Below are positions 1 through 9,536 of a DNA stretch of 64,000 nt, in pieces. The position numbers and the translations under genes are program-made. The stretch comes from Alteromonas sp. ALT199 (lineage in GTDB: Bacteria; Pseudomonadota; Gammaproteobacteria; Enterobacterales; Alteromonadaceae), in NCBI RefSeq assembly GCF_018619335.1, contig NZ_JAHHDX010000016.1, positions 18,295 to 82,294 on the forward strand, given 5' to 3'. The notes beneath the pieces were generated by a model. The model was not told the DNA's origin. It searched no databases and saw only the letters and a program-made list of their open reading frames with translations. How positions within the stretch are numbered: the first letter of the stretch is position 1; every line of letters begins with the position of its first letter.

Positions 1-78
1 CTCATTACCCTGCCGCGTTTTTGTACCTCAATACATTGGTAAGAAAACGCGATAAGGTAGCAGTATTAACAGGAATCC

Positions 79-106
79 TTGATGCGTGCGCGCATAACCT
101 TATATT
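79..106 (+). promoter_or_regulatory. Probable sigma70 promoter of the K+/H+ antiporter gene
   Basis: A TTGATG box (79-84) and a TATATT box (101-106) are separated by 16 bases. They lie about 37 bases before the chosen ATG, and an AAGGAA ribosome-binding site follows at 131-136. Called from similarity to the consensus only. Confidence 0.4.
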
Positions 107-142
107 TTGCGTGTGAGCATCAAGGGCAATAAGGAACGTATA

Positions 143-1606
143 ATGTTTGCAGTTGATCACATTATTTTACTTAGCGCAGTGCTGGCCATTTTAGGTGTGC
201 TGGCCAGTAAGCTTTCTCCGCGCTTTGGTGTACCTGTTTTGGTGCTGTTCCTTGGTGTAGGCATGTTAGCTGGCGAAGACGGTATTGGACGAATTTTTTT
301 TGATAATGCCGATGCCGCCCATGCTATAGGTACATTTGCTCTTATTCTCATTCTATTTGATGGCGGCCTGCAAACGTCGAAAAAGTCCATAATTCAAGCG
401 TGGAAACCGGCAGCTCTGCTTGCAACCTTTGGCGTGGTTGGCACGGCAGTACTTACCGGTATAGCCGCTATGGTCATTCTTGATTTACCACTCTATAAAG
501 GTTTATTGCTGGGGGCTATTGTGGGGTCAACCGACGCCGCAGCGGTATTTTCCGTTTTGCGCAACGCAGGTATACGCATTCCCGCTAAAATAAAGTCGAC
601 GCTAGAACTAGAAAGTGCCTCGAACGATCCCATGGCTATATTCCTCACTATTGGCCTTATTACGCTTATTCAAGATAGCACGACTAAACCCTTGGATTTG
701 CTCTCTTTATTTGCTAGCCAAATGGGCGTTGGCGCAGCAGTTGGCCTTGCAATAGGCGGTATTGCTGTGTGGCTTTTCAGGCGTGTAACTTTAATGGCCA
801 TAGGCTTGTACCCGGTATTTGTAATGCTGTTTGGGGTACTGTCTTTTGGCTTAGCAGCAAACTTAAATGGCAGTGGTTTCTTGGCTACTTTCATTACGGG
901 CGTCATCGTGGGTAACAGCCGCTTTGCGTATCAGCGTAATACCTTTGTGTTTCTCGACGGGCTGGCTTGGTTGGGGCAAATTGCCATGTTCGTTATCCTC
1001 GGTTTGCTCGTTACACCCACCGAGCTTTTCGTTAATTGGAAAGAAGGGTTGCTTATTGCCTTTGTACTTATTTTTATTGCCCGACCGCTGGTGGTTATGC
1101 CTATTTTGTTGCTCTCGAAATTCTCGTTCAAAGCATCGCTCCTTATATCATGGGTGGGTTTGCGCGGTTCAGTGCCGATTATTTTAGCTATTTTCCCGCT
1201 GATATTTGGTATGCCTTATGCTGAGCTTATTTTCAATGTGGTGTTCTTTATCGTATTAATATCGGCTCTGTTGCAGGGCTCAACTTTACCCTACGCGGCG
1301 CGAAAGTTAGGCTTAGTATTAGTAGATGAGGTAAAAGAATCGAGCACATTAGAAATTGTAAAAGTCGCTAAGAGCAAGCGAGAACTTATCGAAATAGAAG
1401 TATCAAAGTTATCTCCTGCTCTTAATAAAACGATTAGTGAATTAGCTTTACCCGATAATACGGTAGTGGCAATGATAGCCCGCGGCGAAGAAACTCTGAT
1501 CCCCAAAGGAAGCACTAAAATAAAAATGGGCGACCAAATTTTTATTATCACCAAACTGCTTGATAAAAATGCCGTTGAGCAGCGCTTTTACAACGAGCAG
1601 GAATAG
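143..1606 (+). CDS. nhaP2: Potassium/proton antiporter, CPA1 family with C-terminal RCK_C domain
   Basis: Inner-membrane cation/proton antiporter of the NhaP2/CvrA type, expected to export K+ in exchange for protons and help control cell K+ and pH. About 12 hydrophobic segments fill residues 5-390. The DGGLQ motif and the ESASNDP motif, with the acidic residues of the transport site, are present. A soluble C-terminal part of about 90 residues looks like a TrkA-C (RCK_C) regulatory domain (PALNKTISEL..., ending GDQIFIITK). The ATG at 143 is chosen over an upstream TTG at 107 because AAGGAA sits six bases before it and the protein then starts at the first membrane helix. The product is 487 residues, shorter than NhaP2 proteins that carry an extra C-terminal domain. 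It stands alone, with rnpB directly downstream. Confidence 0.85.
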   Translation: MFAVDHIILLSAVLAILGVLASKLSPRFGVPVLVLFLGVGMLAGEDGIGRIFFDNADAAHAIGTFALILILFDGGLQTSKKSIIQAWKPAALLATFGVVGTAVLTGIAAMVILDLPLYKGLLLGAIVGSTDAAAVFSVLRNAGIRIPAKIKSTLELESASNDPMAIFLTIGLITLIQDSTTKPLDLLSLFASQMGVGAAVGLAIGGIAVWLFRRVTLMAIGLYPVFVMLFGVLSFGLAANLNGSGFLATFITGVIVGNSRFAYQRNTFVFLDGLAWLGQIAMFVILGLLVTPTELFVNWKEGLLIAFVLIFIARPLVVMPILLLSKFSFKASLLISWVGLRGSVPIILAIFPLIFGMPYAELIFNVVFFIVLISALLQGSTLPYAARKLGLVLVDEVKESSTLEIVKVAKSKRELIEIEVSKLSPALNKTISELALPDNTVVAMIARGEETLIPKGSTKIKMGDQIFIITKLLDKNAVEQRFYNEQE

Positions 1607-1639
1607 GGTGCTATTGTAAAGTACTTCATGTAGAATGCG

Positions 1640-1998
1640 CCGCGGAGTTGGCCAGGCAATCGCCGCTTTCGTAAGAAAGGGGAGGAAAGTCCGGGCTCCA
1701 AAGGGCAGGGTGCCAGATAACGTCTGGGCGGCGTGAGCCGACGACAAGTGCAGCAGAGAGAAGACCGCCTAAGCATGTTTACATGCCGGTAAGGCTGAAA
1801 GGGTGCGGTAAGAGCGCACCGCACCTCTGGTAACAGAGTGTGGCAAGGTAAACTCCACCCGGAGCAAGACCAAATAGGATCCCTCAACGTGTGGCCCGCA
1901 TGGGGATCGGGTAGGTTGCTTGAATCAGTGAGCGATTGCTGATCTAGAGGAATGATTGCCCACGACAGAACCCGGCTTACGGCCAACTCCACTCTTTT
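1640..1998 (+). ncRNA. rnpB: RNase P RNA, bacterial type A
   Basis: This is the catalytic RNA of ribonuclease P, which matures tRNA 5' ends. The conserved core GAGGAAAGTCCGGGCTCC begins at 1681, the AGAG segment follows, GGTAAACTCCACCCGGAGCAA lies near 1848, and the 3' core ACAGAACCCGGCTTA lies near 1966. The P1 helix is visible as GGAGTTGGCC (1644-1653) pairing perfectly with GGCCAACTCC (1981-1990), which fixes both ends to within a few bases. The length of about 355 bases fits the gammaproteobacterial type A RNA. The exact 5' and 3' ends are inferred. Confidence 0.95.
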
Positions 1999-2091
1999 CC
2001 TACATAGCTTTTCAAAGCGTGTTTATTGTGCCGCTTTTAGACGATTCTTTTCCTAAAGAAGGTGAAGGCTCTTCCTCGAACGGGTAAAGCC

Positions 2092-2120
2092 TCTACCTGA
2101 AGGCACATCCCTCAGGCAGA
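2092..2120 (-). terminator. Possible weak terminator hairpin after the TonB-dependent receptor
   Basis: TCTACCTGA (2092-2100) and TCAGGCAGA (2112-2120) form a nine-pair stem, with one G-U pair, just beyond the stop of the minus-strand receptor gene. Only a short T-run follows on the minus strand, so efficiency is doubtful. Confidence 0.35.
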
Positions 2121-2134
2121 GATATCTAACTGTG

Positions 2135-4531
2135 TTACTGGAAGAAGTAACGGAAAGTTGCGCCTACTGTGCGAGGCTGGTTCACCGTAAACCCAAGTCG
2201 AGCACGTCCACCACGCTCTCTATCAAACGAAAGCTGTGCGTTTTCATCAAACAGGTTGTTGGCGTATAGCAAGATTTCGTAGTCATCGTAGGTAAGACCA
2301 AAGCTCATGTTCATTGTGCCGTAGTCGTCTAGCAACAAATCTAACTCCGTTGTTTCAGTGCCGGTGGCACCACCAAAGGCAAGCCCTGAAGTGAATATAC
2401 CTGCACCTGCAACTTGGTCACTAGGCTGGGTAATGCGGTCGCCCACGTATTGATAAGAGCCTTGGAAGTAGGTGCTGTTTGACGAGAATAAAGGCTGCGC
2501 TAAATCATAAGTAAATGCGATAGCGAAGCTTTCTTCAGGTACTGACGCTAAGCGGTTACCGTCTTCAACGCCACCTAGCACCGCACCATCGCCGTCAACA
2601 ACCGTTGAATCGAACTCAGCCTCGATAATGCTACCGGTTAATGAGAAAAATAGCTGATCGGTAAACTGACGTGTAAGTTCAAATTCAATACCTTGGGTGT
2701 GGGCATCAGGTACGTTAAATGACACCCGTGAAGAACAAGAACCCGCATCTAAGGTAACTTGAAGGTCTTCAATGTCGTTATAGAAAGCTGACACGTTCGC
2801 TGTCCAGCCCCGTCCTGACGACTTCATGCCTATCTCATAGTTGGTGAGTTTTTCATCGTCATAGTCTTGGAATGAACCAAAGATGGCTTCATCTTGGTCG
2901 GTACACAAGCTACGGTTTAGCGGGTCGTTAACGCCTCCTAGTCTAAAACCTTGCGACACTTGAGCATTTAAGTTTACGTTGTCGTTCAGGCTATACTGAC
3001 CAATTACACGCGATGTGAAGCCGTCTGACTCTGTCGAATCAGTTTGGTTGTCGCCGTTGGCAAATAAGCCGCCGGAAATAAATTGGCGCTCTTCTTCATA
3101 ATCGTAAAAGCGAGAGCCCACGGTCATCTTGAAGTCATCGTTAACTTGATAGTTCACTTCACCAAACACAGCAAGCTGCTTTAAGTCATAAGGCAAGTAG
3201 GCGTTGTATGGCGAATCGGCTTCAAAGCCATTGGCAACCGCTGCTGACGTGCCTTCACCTAATGTTGCATCTGTAAACGCATCATAGCCGGGGGTAGGAA
3301 GTGATTGATCGTAAACGCGCTCAGTTGAAGAGTAAAAAGCGCCAACTAACCAGTCTAGTGCGCCATCGTCATTAGACGCGGCGCGAAGCTCAAAGGTATC
3401 TTGCTCTACTTCGGTTCTGTCTAATAGGTTCGACGGCAATAATACGGCTTCATCCGGGAACCCTAAGTCGATACTTACAGAGCCCGACAGTGCGCTGGCA
3501 TCACGGCTCACCAGTATATCTCGGTCGGTATAGCTATAAACAAAAGTAAAGTCGGCAACGTCAGCTTGGTATTCAGCGGTTACATCAGCTATCAAGGTTT
3601 CATCAGTAAACCCTTCTTCAAGTAACAGGTACTGTTCGCGCTCACCCAATTGAATAGCAGGGCGGGTCGTGGTGTAAGGGTTAGCAAATACGTTGTACAC
3701 ATCCTGTCTGTTAAACCCGTTCATTTCGAGTTCTTGGAAGATCAGTCGCGGCGTAATGGTGAGTTTATCGTTAGGAGCAATAACAAACGCTACTCGTCCG
3801 CCAGTTCTGTCACCGTCGTTGACGTCTTCGTTAAAGGCACCGTTTTCACCTAACGCATCAATAAAGCCTGCGTAATCAGTGCGGTATACCACCGCGCGCA
3901 TGGCAACTGTATCTGAGATTGGTACGTTCACCATACCTTTTACATGACCACCCACACCGCCGTCAGTAACACTATTAAGGTTAGCTTCAAACTTACCTTC
4001 AAAGGTGTCTAATTCAGGCTGGTTGGTAATGTAACGAAGGGTTCCGCCGATAGAGCCCGAGCCGAAAAGTGTTCCTTGCGGTCCACGTAGGGTTTCGATG
4101 CGGTTAAGATCAAACAGATCCAGATCTGGGGTAAATAGAGATAACGAAATAACACTTTCATCAAGGTACACGCCTACCTGCTCTTTAACGCCAGGTTGGT
4201 CACGTACTATTTGCCCTGCCGATACGCCACGCATTGAAACCTGACTTTGCCCTGGTCCTAAATTTTGAATAGAGACACTTGCCACATTTCTAGCTACATC
4301 TTCTAAGTTACCAGCGCCGCTGCGTTCAAAATCTCGTTGCGTTTGTGCGTTAATTGAAAAAGGAATGTCTTCAATGGATTCTGCGCGCTTTGTCGCCGTT
4401 ACTATGATCTGTTCAAAGTCGTTCTTATCCTCTTGTTGTGTGTCCTGTGCCACTGCGCCAGAGCTAAGCAGCCCCATTATCGCAATGCTTAGTGTGCTTC
4501 GTCTAAATGACGACGTTTCTATGTTAAACAT
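2135..4531 (-). CDS. TonB-dependent outer-membrane receptor
   Basis: Outer-membrane beta-barrel that takes up a scarce ligand (iron chelate, vitamin or oligosaccharide) using TonB/ExbBD energy. After a signal peptide ending near SSGAVAQ comes a TonB-box-like segment (IIVTATKRAESIEDIPFS), then a plug domain with VSMRGV and the conserved ETLRGPQGTLFGSGSIGGTLRY stretch read in two parts. A barrel of roughly 600 residues follows, ending in RYFFQ. ATG at 4531 (798 residues) is preferred to a TTG at 4573, which has no ribosome-binding site. The ligand cannot be told from sequence: there is no neighbouring siderophore or polysaccharide gene, and the downstream gene is rnpB on the other strand. The promoter region holds two short AT-rich palindromes, described separately. 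Confidence 0.85.
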   Translation of the reverse strand: MFNIETSSFRRSTLSIAIMGLLSSGAVAQDTQQEDKNDFEQIIVTATKRAESIEDIPFSINAQTQRDFERSGAGNLEDVARNVASVSIQNLGPGQSQVSMRGVSAGQIVRDQPGVKEQVGVYLDESVISLSLFTPDLDLFDLNRIETLRGPQGTLFGSGSIGGTLRYITNQPELDTFEGKFEANLNSVTDGGVGGHVKGMVNVPISDTVAMRAVVYRTDYAGFIDALGENGAFNEDVNDGDRTGGRVAFVIAPNDKLTITPRLIFQELEMNGFNRQDVYNVFANPYTTTRPAIQLGEREQYLLLEEGFTDETLIADVTAEYQADVADFTFVYSYTDRDILVSRDASALSGSVSIDLGFPDEAVLLPSNLLDRTEVEQDTFELRAASNDDGALDWLVGAFYSSTERVYDQSLPTPGYDAFTDATLGEGTSAAVANGFEADSPYNAYLPYDLKQLAVFGEVNYQVNDDFKMTVGSRFYDYEEERQFISGGLFANGDNQTDSTESDGFTSRVIGQYSLNDNVNLNAQVSQGFRLGGVNDPLNRSLCTDQDEAIFGSFQDYDDEKLTNYEIGMKSSGRGWTANVSAFYNDIEDLQVTLDAGSCSSRVSFNVPDAHTQGIEFELTRQFTDQLFFSLTGSIIEAEFDSTVVDGDGAVLGGVEDGNRLASVPEESFAIAFTYDLAQPLFSSNSTYFQGSYQYVGDRITQPSDQVAGAGIFTSGLAFGGATGTETTELDLLLDDYGTMNMSFGLTYDDYEILLYANNLFDENAQLSFDRERGGRARLGFTVNQPRTVGATFRYFFQ

Positions 4532-4597
4532 ATGTCCATCCAGGTTGGTTGTTTCTGTTTTGTTATTAGGCAAGGGCGTAATGTGGCAAAAAAAGTT

Positions 4598-4630
4598 AGA
4601 TATTTCTATATCTGGCGAAATAAATATTTC
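4598..4630. promoter_or_regulatory. Two adjacent AT-rich palindromes upstream of the TonB receptor
   Basis: AGATAT-TTCT-ATATCT (4598-4613) and GAAAT-AAAT-ATTTC (4617-4630) sit 67-100 bases before the receptor start. They could be operator half-sites, but they match no regulator consensus I can name with confidence. The rest of the interval 4631-4897 shows only AT-rich promoter-like DNA for the two divergent genes. Confidence 0.3.
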
Positions 4631-4897
4631 TACTTTAGTTGTAATGGATAATATGCGTTTCTTTATGTTTATTTTTTGTTAATTTAATTTGTGCTGGAAA
4701 ATGCGTCTAAAAGGTCAAAACAAGCGTCTATCAGGCTAATTACTTTACAAATGATGTAGGTATGATCTCAGTTAGACGAGGTTCAGCTTTTACTAAAAGA
4801 ATACCTCAGTTATCGCAACGGTTAGCGCAACGATGTTTAAAGCGTGAATCCTATCTAAGCTGAATAGCAAAAACGAAAGTCATTTGAGGGAGCTGCA

Positions 4898-5842
4898 ATG
4901 GAGAGTTCAGTTAGCGCTAATGAGGTACTTAAAGGTGCGTTAGCAATTGTTGTCGCAAGTTTTTTGTGGGGGACAACAGGCACTGCGGCTCAGTTTGCAC
5001 CAGCGATAAGCCCACTGGCTATCGGCGCCTTTGCAATGGGAATAGGTGGTGTGTTGCTGTGTATTAGTGCCCGAAAATCACTGGCAAAAGACGCACGTAT
5101 TCTTTTGGCTAAACCTCTAACCTTTCTGTTTGGCAGTGCGTGTGTTGCTATTTATCCACTTGCCTTTTACAGCTCCATGCGTTTGTCAGGTGTAGCTATA
5201 GGTACCGTGATATCTATTGCCAGTGCGCCTCTATTCGCTGCGCTATTAGAGTATTTTTTGAGTAAAAAGCCAGTGTCTTTAAAGTGGTTTATTAGCTTTA
5301 TATTCGGTGCGTTGGGGATTGGCTTGTTAGCGATGGGTAAGGCGCAGGGCACAATAGAATCGTCAGCCTTTATAGGTGAGCAAGTGTACGGCGTAATATT
5401 GGGCTTAATTGCAGGTTTAACTTACGCGGGCTATTCATGGGCTGCGAAGCAGCACATCGACACTGGCGCAAATTCAAAGTCGGCAATGGCCGGACTCTTC
5501 GGCTGTGCGGCGATCGTGCTAATACCTTCCCTTTGGTTTACCGGGCAGAACTTGTTTGCTAACACTATTCACACTAGTGTTTCGCTTTACATGGCTGTGG
5601 TGCCGATGTTTCTTGGTTATTTATTATTTGGCTATGGCCTTCGTACTACTGAAGCGAGTAAAGCCACACTTATAACGTTAATTGAACCACTGGTTGCGAC
5701 ACTTTTTGCTATTCTCCTTATCGGTGAAGTATTTAAACCAGTAGGGTGGGTTGGCATGACACTGGTATGTTTGTGTCTTTTTATCCAATCAGTAAAGTTT
5801 CCTTTTGCTTTGAAGCGCTATGAGCGAAAAGTAACCGTGTAA
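4898..5842 (+). CDS. DMT-superfamily transporter with two EamA domains
   Basis: Inner-membrane carrier of the drug/metabolite transporter superfamily, 314 residues with ten predicted helices arranged as two EamA repeats (about 12-148 and 168-300). The N-terminal ASFLWGTTGTAAQFAP and the second-repeat LITLIEPLVATLFAILLIGE are typical family signatures. Substrates in this family include amino acids and other small metabolites; none can be assigned here. A GGGAG site precedes the ATG. It converges on the next minus-strand gene with only 27 bases between the stops and no obvious terminator. Confidence 0.8.
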   Translation: MESSVSANEVLKGALAIVVASFLWGTTGTAAQFAPAISPLAIGAFAMGIGGVLLCISARKSLAKDARILLAKPLTFLFGSACVAIYPLAFYSSMRLSGVAIGTVISIASAPLFAALLEYFLSKKPVSLKWFISFIFGALGIGLLAMGKAQGTIESSAFIGEQVYGVILGLIAGLTYAGYSWAAKQHIDTGANSKSAMAGLFGCAAIVLIPSLWFTGQNLFANTIHTSVSLYMAVVPMFLGYLLFGYGLRTTEASKATLITLIEPLVATLFAILLIGEVFKPVGWVGMTLVCLCLFIQSVKFPFALKRYERKVTV

Positions 5843-5869
5843 GGTAGAAGCGAGGAAAACGAGAGACGC

Positions 5870-6670
5870 TTATAGCGAAAAGTCAGAATACTTGTTAAGT
5901 ATCCTGTCTATTTGACCTGTTTGTTTAAGTTCTGCAATCGCGCGGTTAATAGCGGGGATTTTGTCTTTATGTCGATTGTGAACACGCAAAGCCATATGGC
6001 CTGAAGTGTGGATGGGGCCTAACGCAATTTTTACGTTGTGAATAGTAGACCAGTAGCGCGCGGCCGCTTCTTCCATAATAATCACGTTTATTCTCTTCTT
6101 GCTAAGGGCTAAAATAAGGTTGCTCTCAGCTTGAAAATCCATTCTTTTGTATTTGTCTGAGTCGAAATATACATAACCTGAAATCATACCCACGGTTTTA
6201 CCATAAATAGCTTCTATGGTGTTAAATCGGCTATGGTTTTCGGGCAAGGTGATAAAGAACTCTGTTGTATTTATAATAGGGTCTGAGAATGTGAAATCGC
6301 CTTTTGGCTCATTGTTAGGAAGCCAACTTGGACTGAAGAAATCGAAATCAAGGCCACCTGTTTTAAATGCAATCATGGCGCGTTTGGTAGAGAGCATGAC
6401 TTTTTCTGTCTTAATGTCAGCTCTATTCATAATGAGCGCCAAGATCTCCACTAAAATACCCGCTCTATCTTCGTCAACAGCGTTTTCGTATGGGATAGAA
6501 CTACCCGATGTACCTAAGTTGTACCGCAGTACATCGTCAGCAGTAGCGATATTGCACAAAATTGAAATGCTAAGTACAAGGTTTAATAAAAGAAACCTTT
6601 TAATGCTATGCGTTATTCTTGTGGAACTCTTCAAACAATGTGTCCCAATTCTATTGACCAGTGATGGCAT
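5870..6670 (-). CDS. Periplasmic substrate-binding protein, SBP_bac_3 (amino-acid type), third gene of the LOV-kinase operon
   Basis: Exported solute-binding protein of the polar amino-acid (family 3) type. It has a signal peptide with hydrophobic core FLLLNLVLSISILCNIATA, then a two-lobed domain with GILVEILALIMNRADI near the start and a C-terminal AINRAIAELKQTGQIDRILNKY segment typical of the family. I start it at ATG 6670, so that it overlaps the 3' end of the histidine kinase gene by 20 bases; a longer start at 6733 would place the signal peptide too far in. No ABC permease or ATPase gene is nearby. With the kinase and another binding protein in the same operon, a sensing role is more likely than transport. 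That role is inferred. Confidence 0.75.
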   Translation of the reverse strand: MPSLVNRIGTHCLKSSTRITHSIKRFLLLNLVLSISILCNIATADDVLRYNLGTSGSSIPYENAVDEDRAGILVEILALIMNRADIKTEKVMLSTKRAMIAFKTGGLDFDFFSPSWLPNNEPKGDFTFSDPIINTTEFFITLPENHSRFNTIEAIYGKTVGMISGYVYFDSDKYKRMDFQAESNLILALSKKRINVIIMEEAAARYWSTIHNVKIALGPIHTSGHMALRVHNRHKDKIPAINRAIAELKQTGQIDRILNKYSDFSL

Positions 6671-9536
6671 TTTCTTCACTGTTCCTTTCGACACTAGCCC
6701 AATGCTCCACTTTATCAATGAGATCAGCTGCATCGAAAGGTTTACTTAGGTAATCGTCCATTCCTGCGCTCACACAGCGCTCTTTATCACCCTTCATGGC
6801 ATTGGCGGTTAATGCGATGATCGGGATATTTAAATAACGGGTTCCTGCTTCACCGTTTCGAATACGCTTAGTAGCTTCAAAGCCATCCATTTCTGGCATT
6901 TGGCAGTCCATCAAAATGACATCAAAGGTCACTTTCATCTTATTCAAAGCTTCTAATGCTTCTAAGCCAGATTTAGCACTAAGAGTAGTATGGTTGTTAA
7001 GGTGCTGTTTTGCGATAATCTGATTAATGTCGTTGTCTTCAACAATCAGTACTTTGCGCTTTTTACTCTTTTCGCGTTTTAACGAAGATGAGTGAATTAC
7101 TGGGTTTAGCAAGGTCTCATCAGCGGGCTCAAGGGAAATAGTAAAAGAGAATGTACTCCCGTGACCTTTCACACTTTCAAGTTTTATGTCGCCACCCATG
7201 AGTTCGCAAAGTTGTTTGCTTATCGATAAGCCAAGCCCGGTTCCACCAAATTTGCGGGTAGTGGATAGATCTTCTTGCGTAAAAACATCAAAAATGGTGC
7301 TTTGTTTATCTTGCGCAATACCTATTCCGGTATCCTTTACGTGACACAAAAGCTTAAGGCTGTCGTCTGCGTTTTGCTTAATGCTAGTGGTAACTTCGAT
7401 GTAACCAGATTCGGTAAATTTAACAGCGTTACCTAGCAAGTTTGACAGTATTTGCCTGAAGCGAACGTCGTCACCTTGTACAACGTGGAAACTTTGTAAA
7501 TCGAAGTGGAAGTGTAGCTCAAGGCCTTTCTCTTGGCACATGATGGCGTACTGACTTTGAAGGTTCTCCAGCGACTCTAAAATGTCGAAAGGGTTTTCTT
7601 CAATTTGTAACTGACCAGCCTCAATCTTAGAGAAGTCTAAAATATCGTTTACGATATGTAGAAGGCCTTGGATACTGAACTTGGCCAGCGAAAGGTAGTG
7701 TTTTTGATCTTCAGTAAGTTCAGAGTTTGACATTAACTGCAATACACCTGAAATACCATGTATTGGTGTGCGAATTTCATGGCTCATACTGGCAAGGAAA
7801 CTTGATTTAAGACGAGCTGATTCTTCCGCTTTTTCCCGCGCATCTTGTAGATATTGCTCAGTTTGCCGTTGCCGAGTAACGTCTTGTTGAAATCCGATAT
7901 AGTGAGTGACTTCACCATTTATCTTAACTGGCGTTAAATTCAAACGGTTGTAAAAAGGGCTTCCGTCTTTTTTATAGTTAAGCAGCGTGGTTTCAATTGG
8001 CTCGCGCACCGCAATAGCTTTTCGAATTAGATCAACTGTCTGTTTGCTGGTTTCATCGCCCTGCATAGACCTGCAGTTATGGCCGATAATTTCTTCTCGG
8101 CTGTAGCCAGTAAGCTCTTCAAAGGCACTGTTAACATAAATTATTGGTTGACCTACGCGTTTAATATCAGAAATGATGATAGAAACTGTCGCTTCATCCA
8201 TAGCGTGATTGAGTACTTTTACGTGGCTTTCTAATGAACGTTGTTCGGTTTCATCGCTACCAACATAGATATCTCCACGTATATTGCCATTAGCATCGGC
8301 AAGTGATGTTTTAGTCCAATTAATAAATCGCTCTTGACCTGTCGATACGGAAAAGTGGGTAAGTTCTCGACTTCGAGAAGAAGCGAGTTTTTGCAGAATG
8401 AATTTTAAAATACCGTTCTTTTCACCATACTGGTCATTGCAAAATTCGTCGAACCGCTTGTTAGAAATCACAATTTCCTGCATTTGGTCTACGACTACTA
8501 GCATATCGCCCATCGATTCCAATACATTCGAGAATTGTTCGTTGGACAAAGATACTTCTGTTAAGTCCCAAATAAGATTGTCAAAAGCGGCTCGTATGTC
8601 GGCAAGTTCTTTCGCTTCAGCTTGCTGGTCATCATGAAGTGATGATGTGCTATTGTTGGTAAGTCTATTTTTGATATCGTCATACAGGGTTGATAACGTT
8701 CGTTCGGCCAAGGTGCCAGTCATACTCACCATATGAAATATAATAAAAATAAACCCAACGATTACCGTCAATAATACAATGCCAGTCCATGCAACTTCTC
8801 TGTATGCGGTGATAGTCGGTTTAACGCTATATAGTTGAAGATTCTTCCAACTGCTTTGCTTTACCGAGTAGCCACTTTCATCAAAGTCCAAAAAGTTTGA
8901 ATTTGGTGCGATAAGAGAGGGTTCACTGCTGAAAAGCACAGTCCCGCTTGAATCAGTGACCAACTGGTTAGTGAGGCGAGGGTAGGACGCAAGTAATGAC
9001 TGAAGGCTGTCGACGTACATAACAAGAGCCCCTTCAGATACGCCATTAAGCAAAACGGGAACGCTAATAATTACACCGTATTTAGATACGGAAGAAAATG
9101 TGTTCGATGAACCAAGAGTTTGCTGACGCCAAGCACTACCAAGCGATTCAGGTAGCGCTGCAGTCCAGTTTTTATCGATAACTTTGTTCCCCGCAAAATC
9201 AAATAGTGAGAATTCAACACTTTTCGCTTGAGTGAGGTTTAAAGAGCGAAAAAACATAGGAAGGTAATTATCTCTTTGCTCTATATCAACCAGCGAATTG
9301 ATAATAATGTCGTTTGCCGCGAGGTCTGCAAGTTGACGCGTTGTGTCATTTACAATGTAATTAATGTCTTGTTCCAGGCCTTCTACCGACTGAAGCTGAA
9401 GGCTATTGGTTTGCTTAATAATGAAGTGAAAGGAAAGCGCAACTAGCGTAATAGACAGCACTGCGATTAACAATGCTAGCCTCGGGATCATGCTTGAGAG
9501 CAATAAGGAGCGCAGCCTCATAGGTTCATGCTGCAT
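6651..9536 (-). CDS. Hybrid sensor histidine kinase: periplasmic sensor, PAS, LOV (blue-light), HisKA, HATPase, receiver
   Basis: Membrane histidine kinase of 961 residues. Helices at about 17-40 and 249-271 bracket a periplasmic Cache-like domain. Then come a PAS domain (about 330-430), a second PAS (about 440-555), HisKA with SHEIRTP (phospho-accepting H586), HATPase_c (N703, DTGIGI 735-740, GGTGLGL 764-770) and a receiver (phospho-acceptor D877, K932). The second PAS is a LOV domain: GHNCRSMQG gives the flavin-adduct cysteine C488, and the FMN contacts known from plant phototropin LOV2 all have equivalents (N487, R489, Q492, R505, N520, N530, Q550). The start ATG overlaps the stop of the upstream binding-protein gene by one base (TAATG), so the two are translationally coupled. 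No output regulator gene is present; the receiver may pass phosphate to an Hpt protein elsewhere. Confidence 0.9.
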   Translation of the reverse strand: MQHEPMRLRSLLLSSMIPRLALLIAVLSITLVALSFHFIIKQTNSLQLQSVEGLEQDINYIVNDTTRQLADLAANDIIINSLVDIEQRDNYLPMFFRSLNLTQAKSVEFSLFDFAGNKVIDKNWTAALPESLGSAWRQQTLGSSNTFSSVSKYGVIISVPVLLNGVSEGALVMYVDSLQSLLASYPRLTNQLVTDSSGTVLFSSEPSLIAPNSNFLDFDESGYSVKQSSWKNLQLYSVKPTITAYREVAWTGIVLLTVIVGFIFIIFHMVSMTGTLAERTLSTLYDDIKNRLTNNSTSSLHDDQQAEAKELADIRAAFDNLIWDLTEVSLSNEQFSNVLESMGDMLVVVDQMQEIVISNKRFDEFCNDQYGEKNGILKFILQKLASSRSRELTHFSVSTGQERFINWTKTSLADANGNIRGDIYVGSDETEQRSLESHVKVLNHAMDEATVSIIISDIKRVGQPIIYVNSAFEELTGYSREEIIGHNCRSMQGDETSKQTVDLIRKAIAVREPIETTLLNYKKDGSPFYNRLNLTPVKINGEVTHYIGFQQDVTRQRQTEQYLQDAREKAEESARLKSSFLASMSHEIRTPIHGISGVLQLMSNSELTEDQKHYLSLAKFSIQGLLHIVNDILDFSKIEAGQLQIEENPFDILESLENLQSQYAIMCQEKGLELHFHFDLQSFHVVQGDDVRFRQILSNLLGNAVKFTESGYIEVTTSIKQNADDSLKLLCHVKDTGIGIAQDKQSTIFDVFTQEDLSTTRKFGGTGLGLSISKQLCELMGGDIKLESVKGHGSTFSFTISLEPADETLLNPVIHSSSLKREKSKKRKVLIVEDNDINQIIAKQHLNNHTTLSAKSGLEALEALNKMKVTFDVILMDCQMPEMDGFEATKRIRNGEAGTRYLNIPIIALTANAMKGDKERCVSAGMDDYLSKPFDAADLIDKVEHWASVERNSEENAITGQ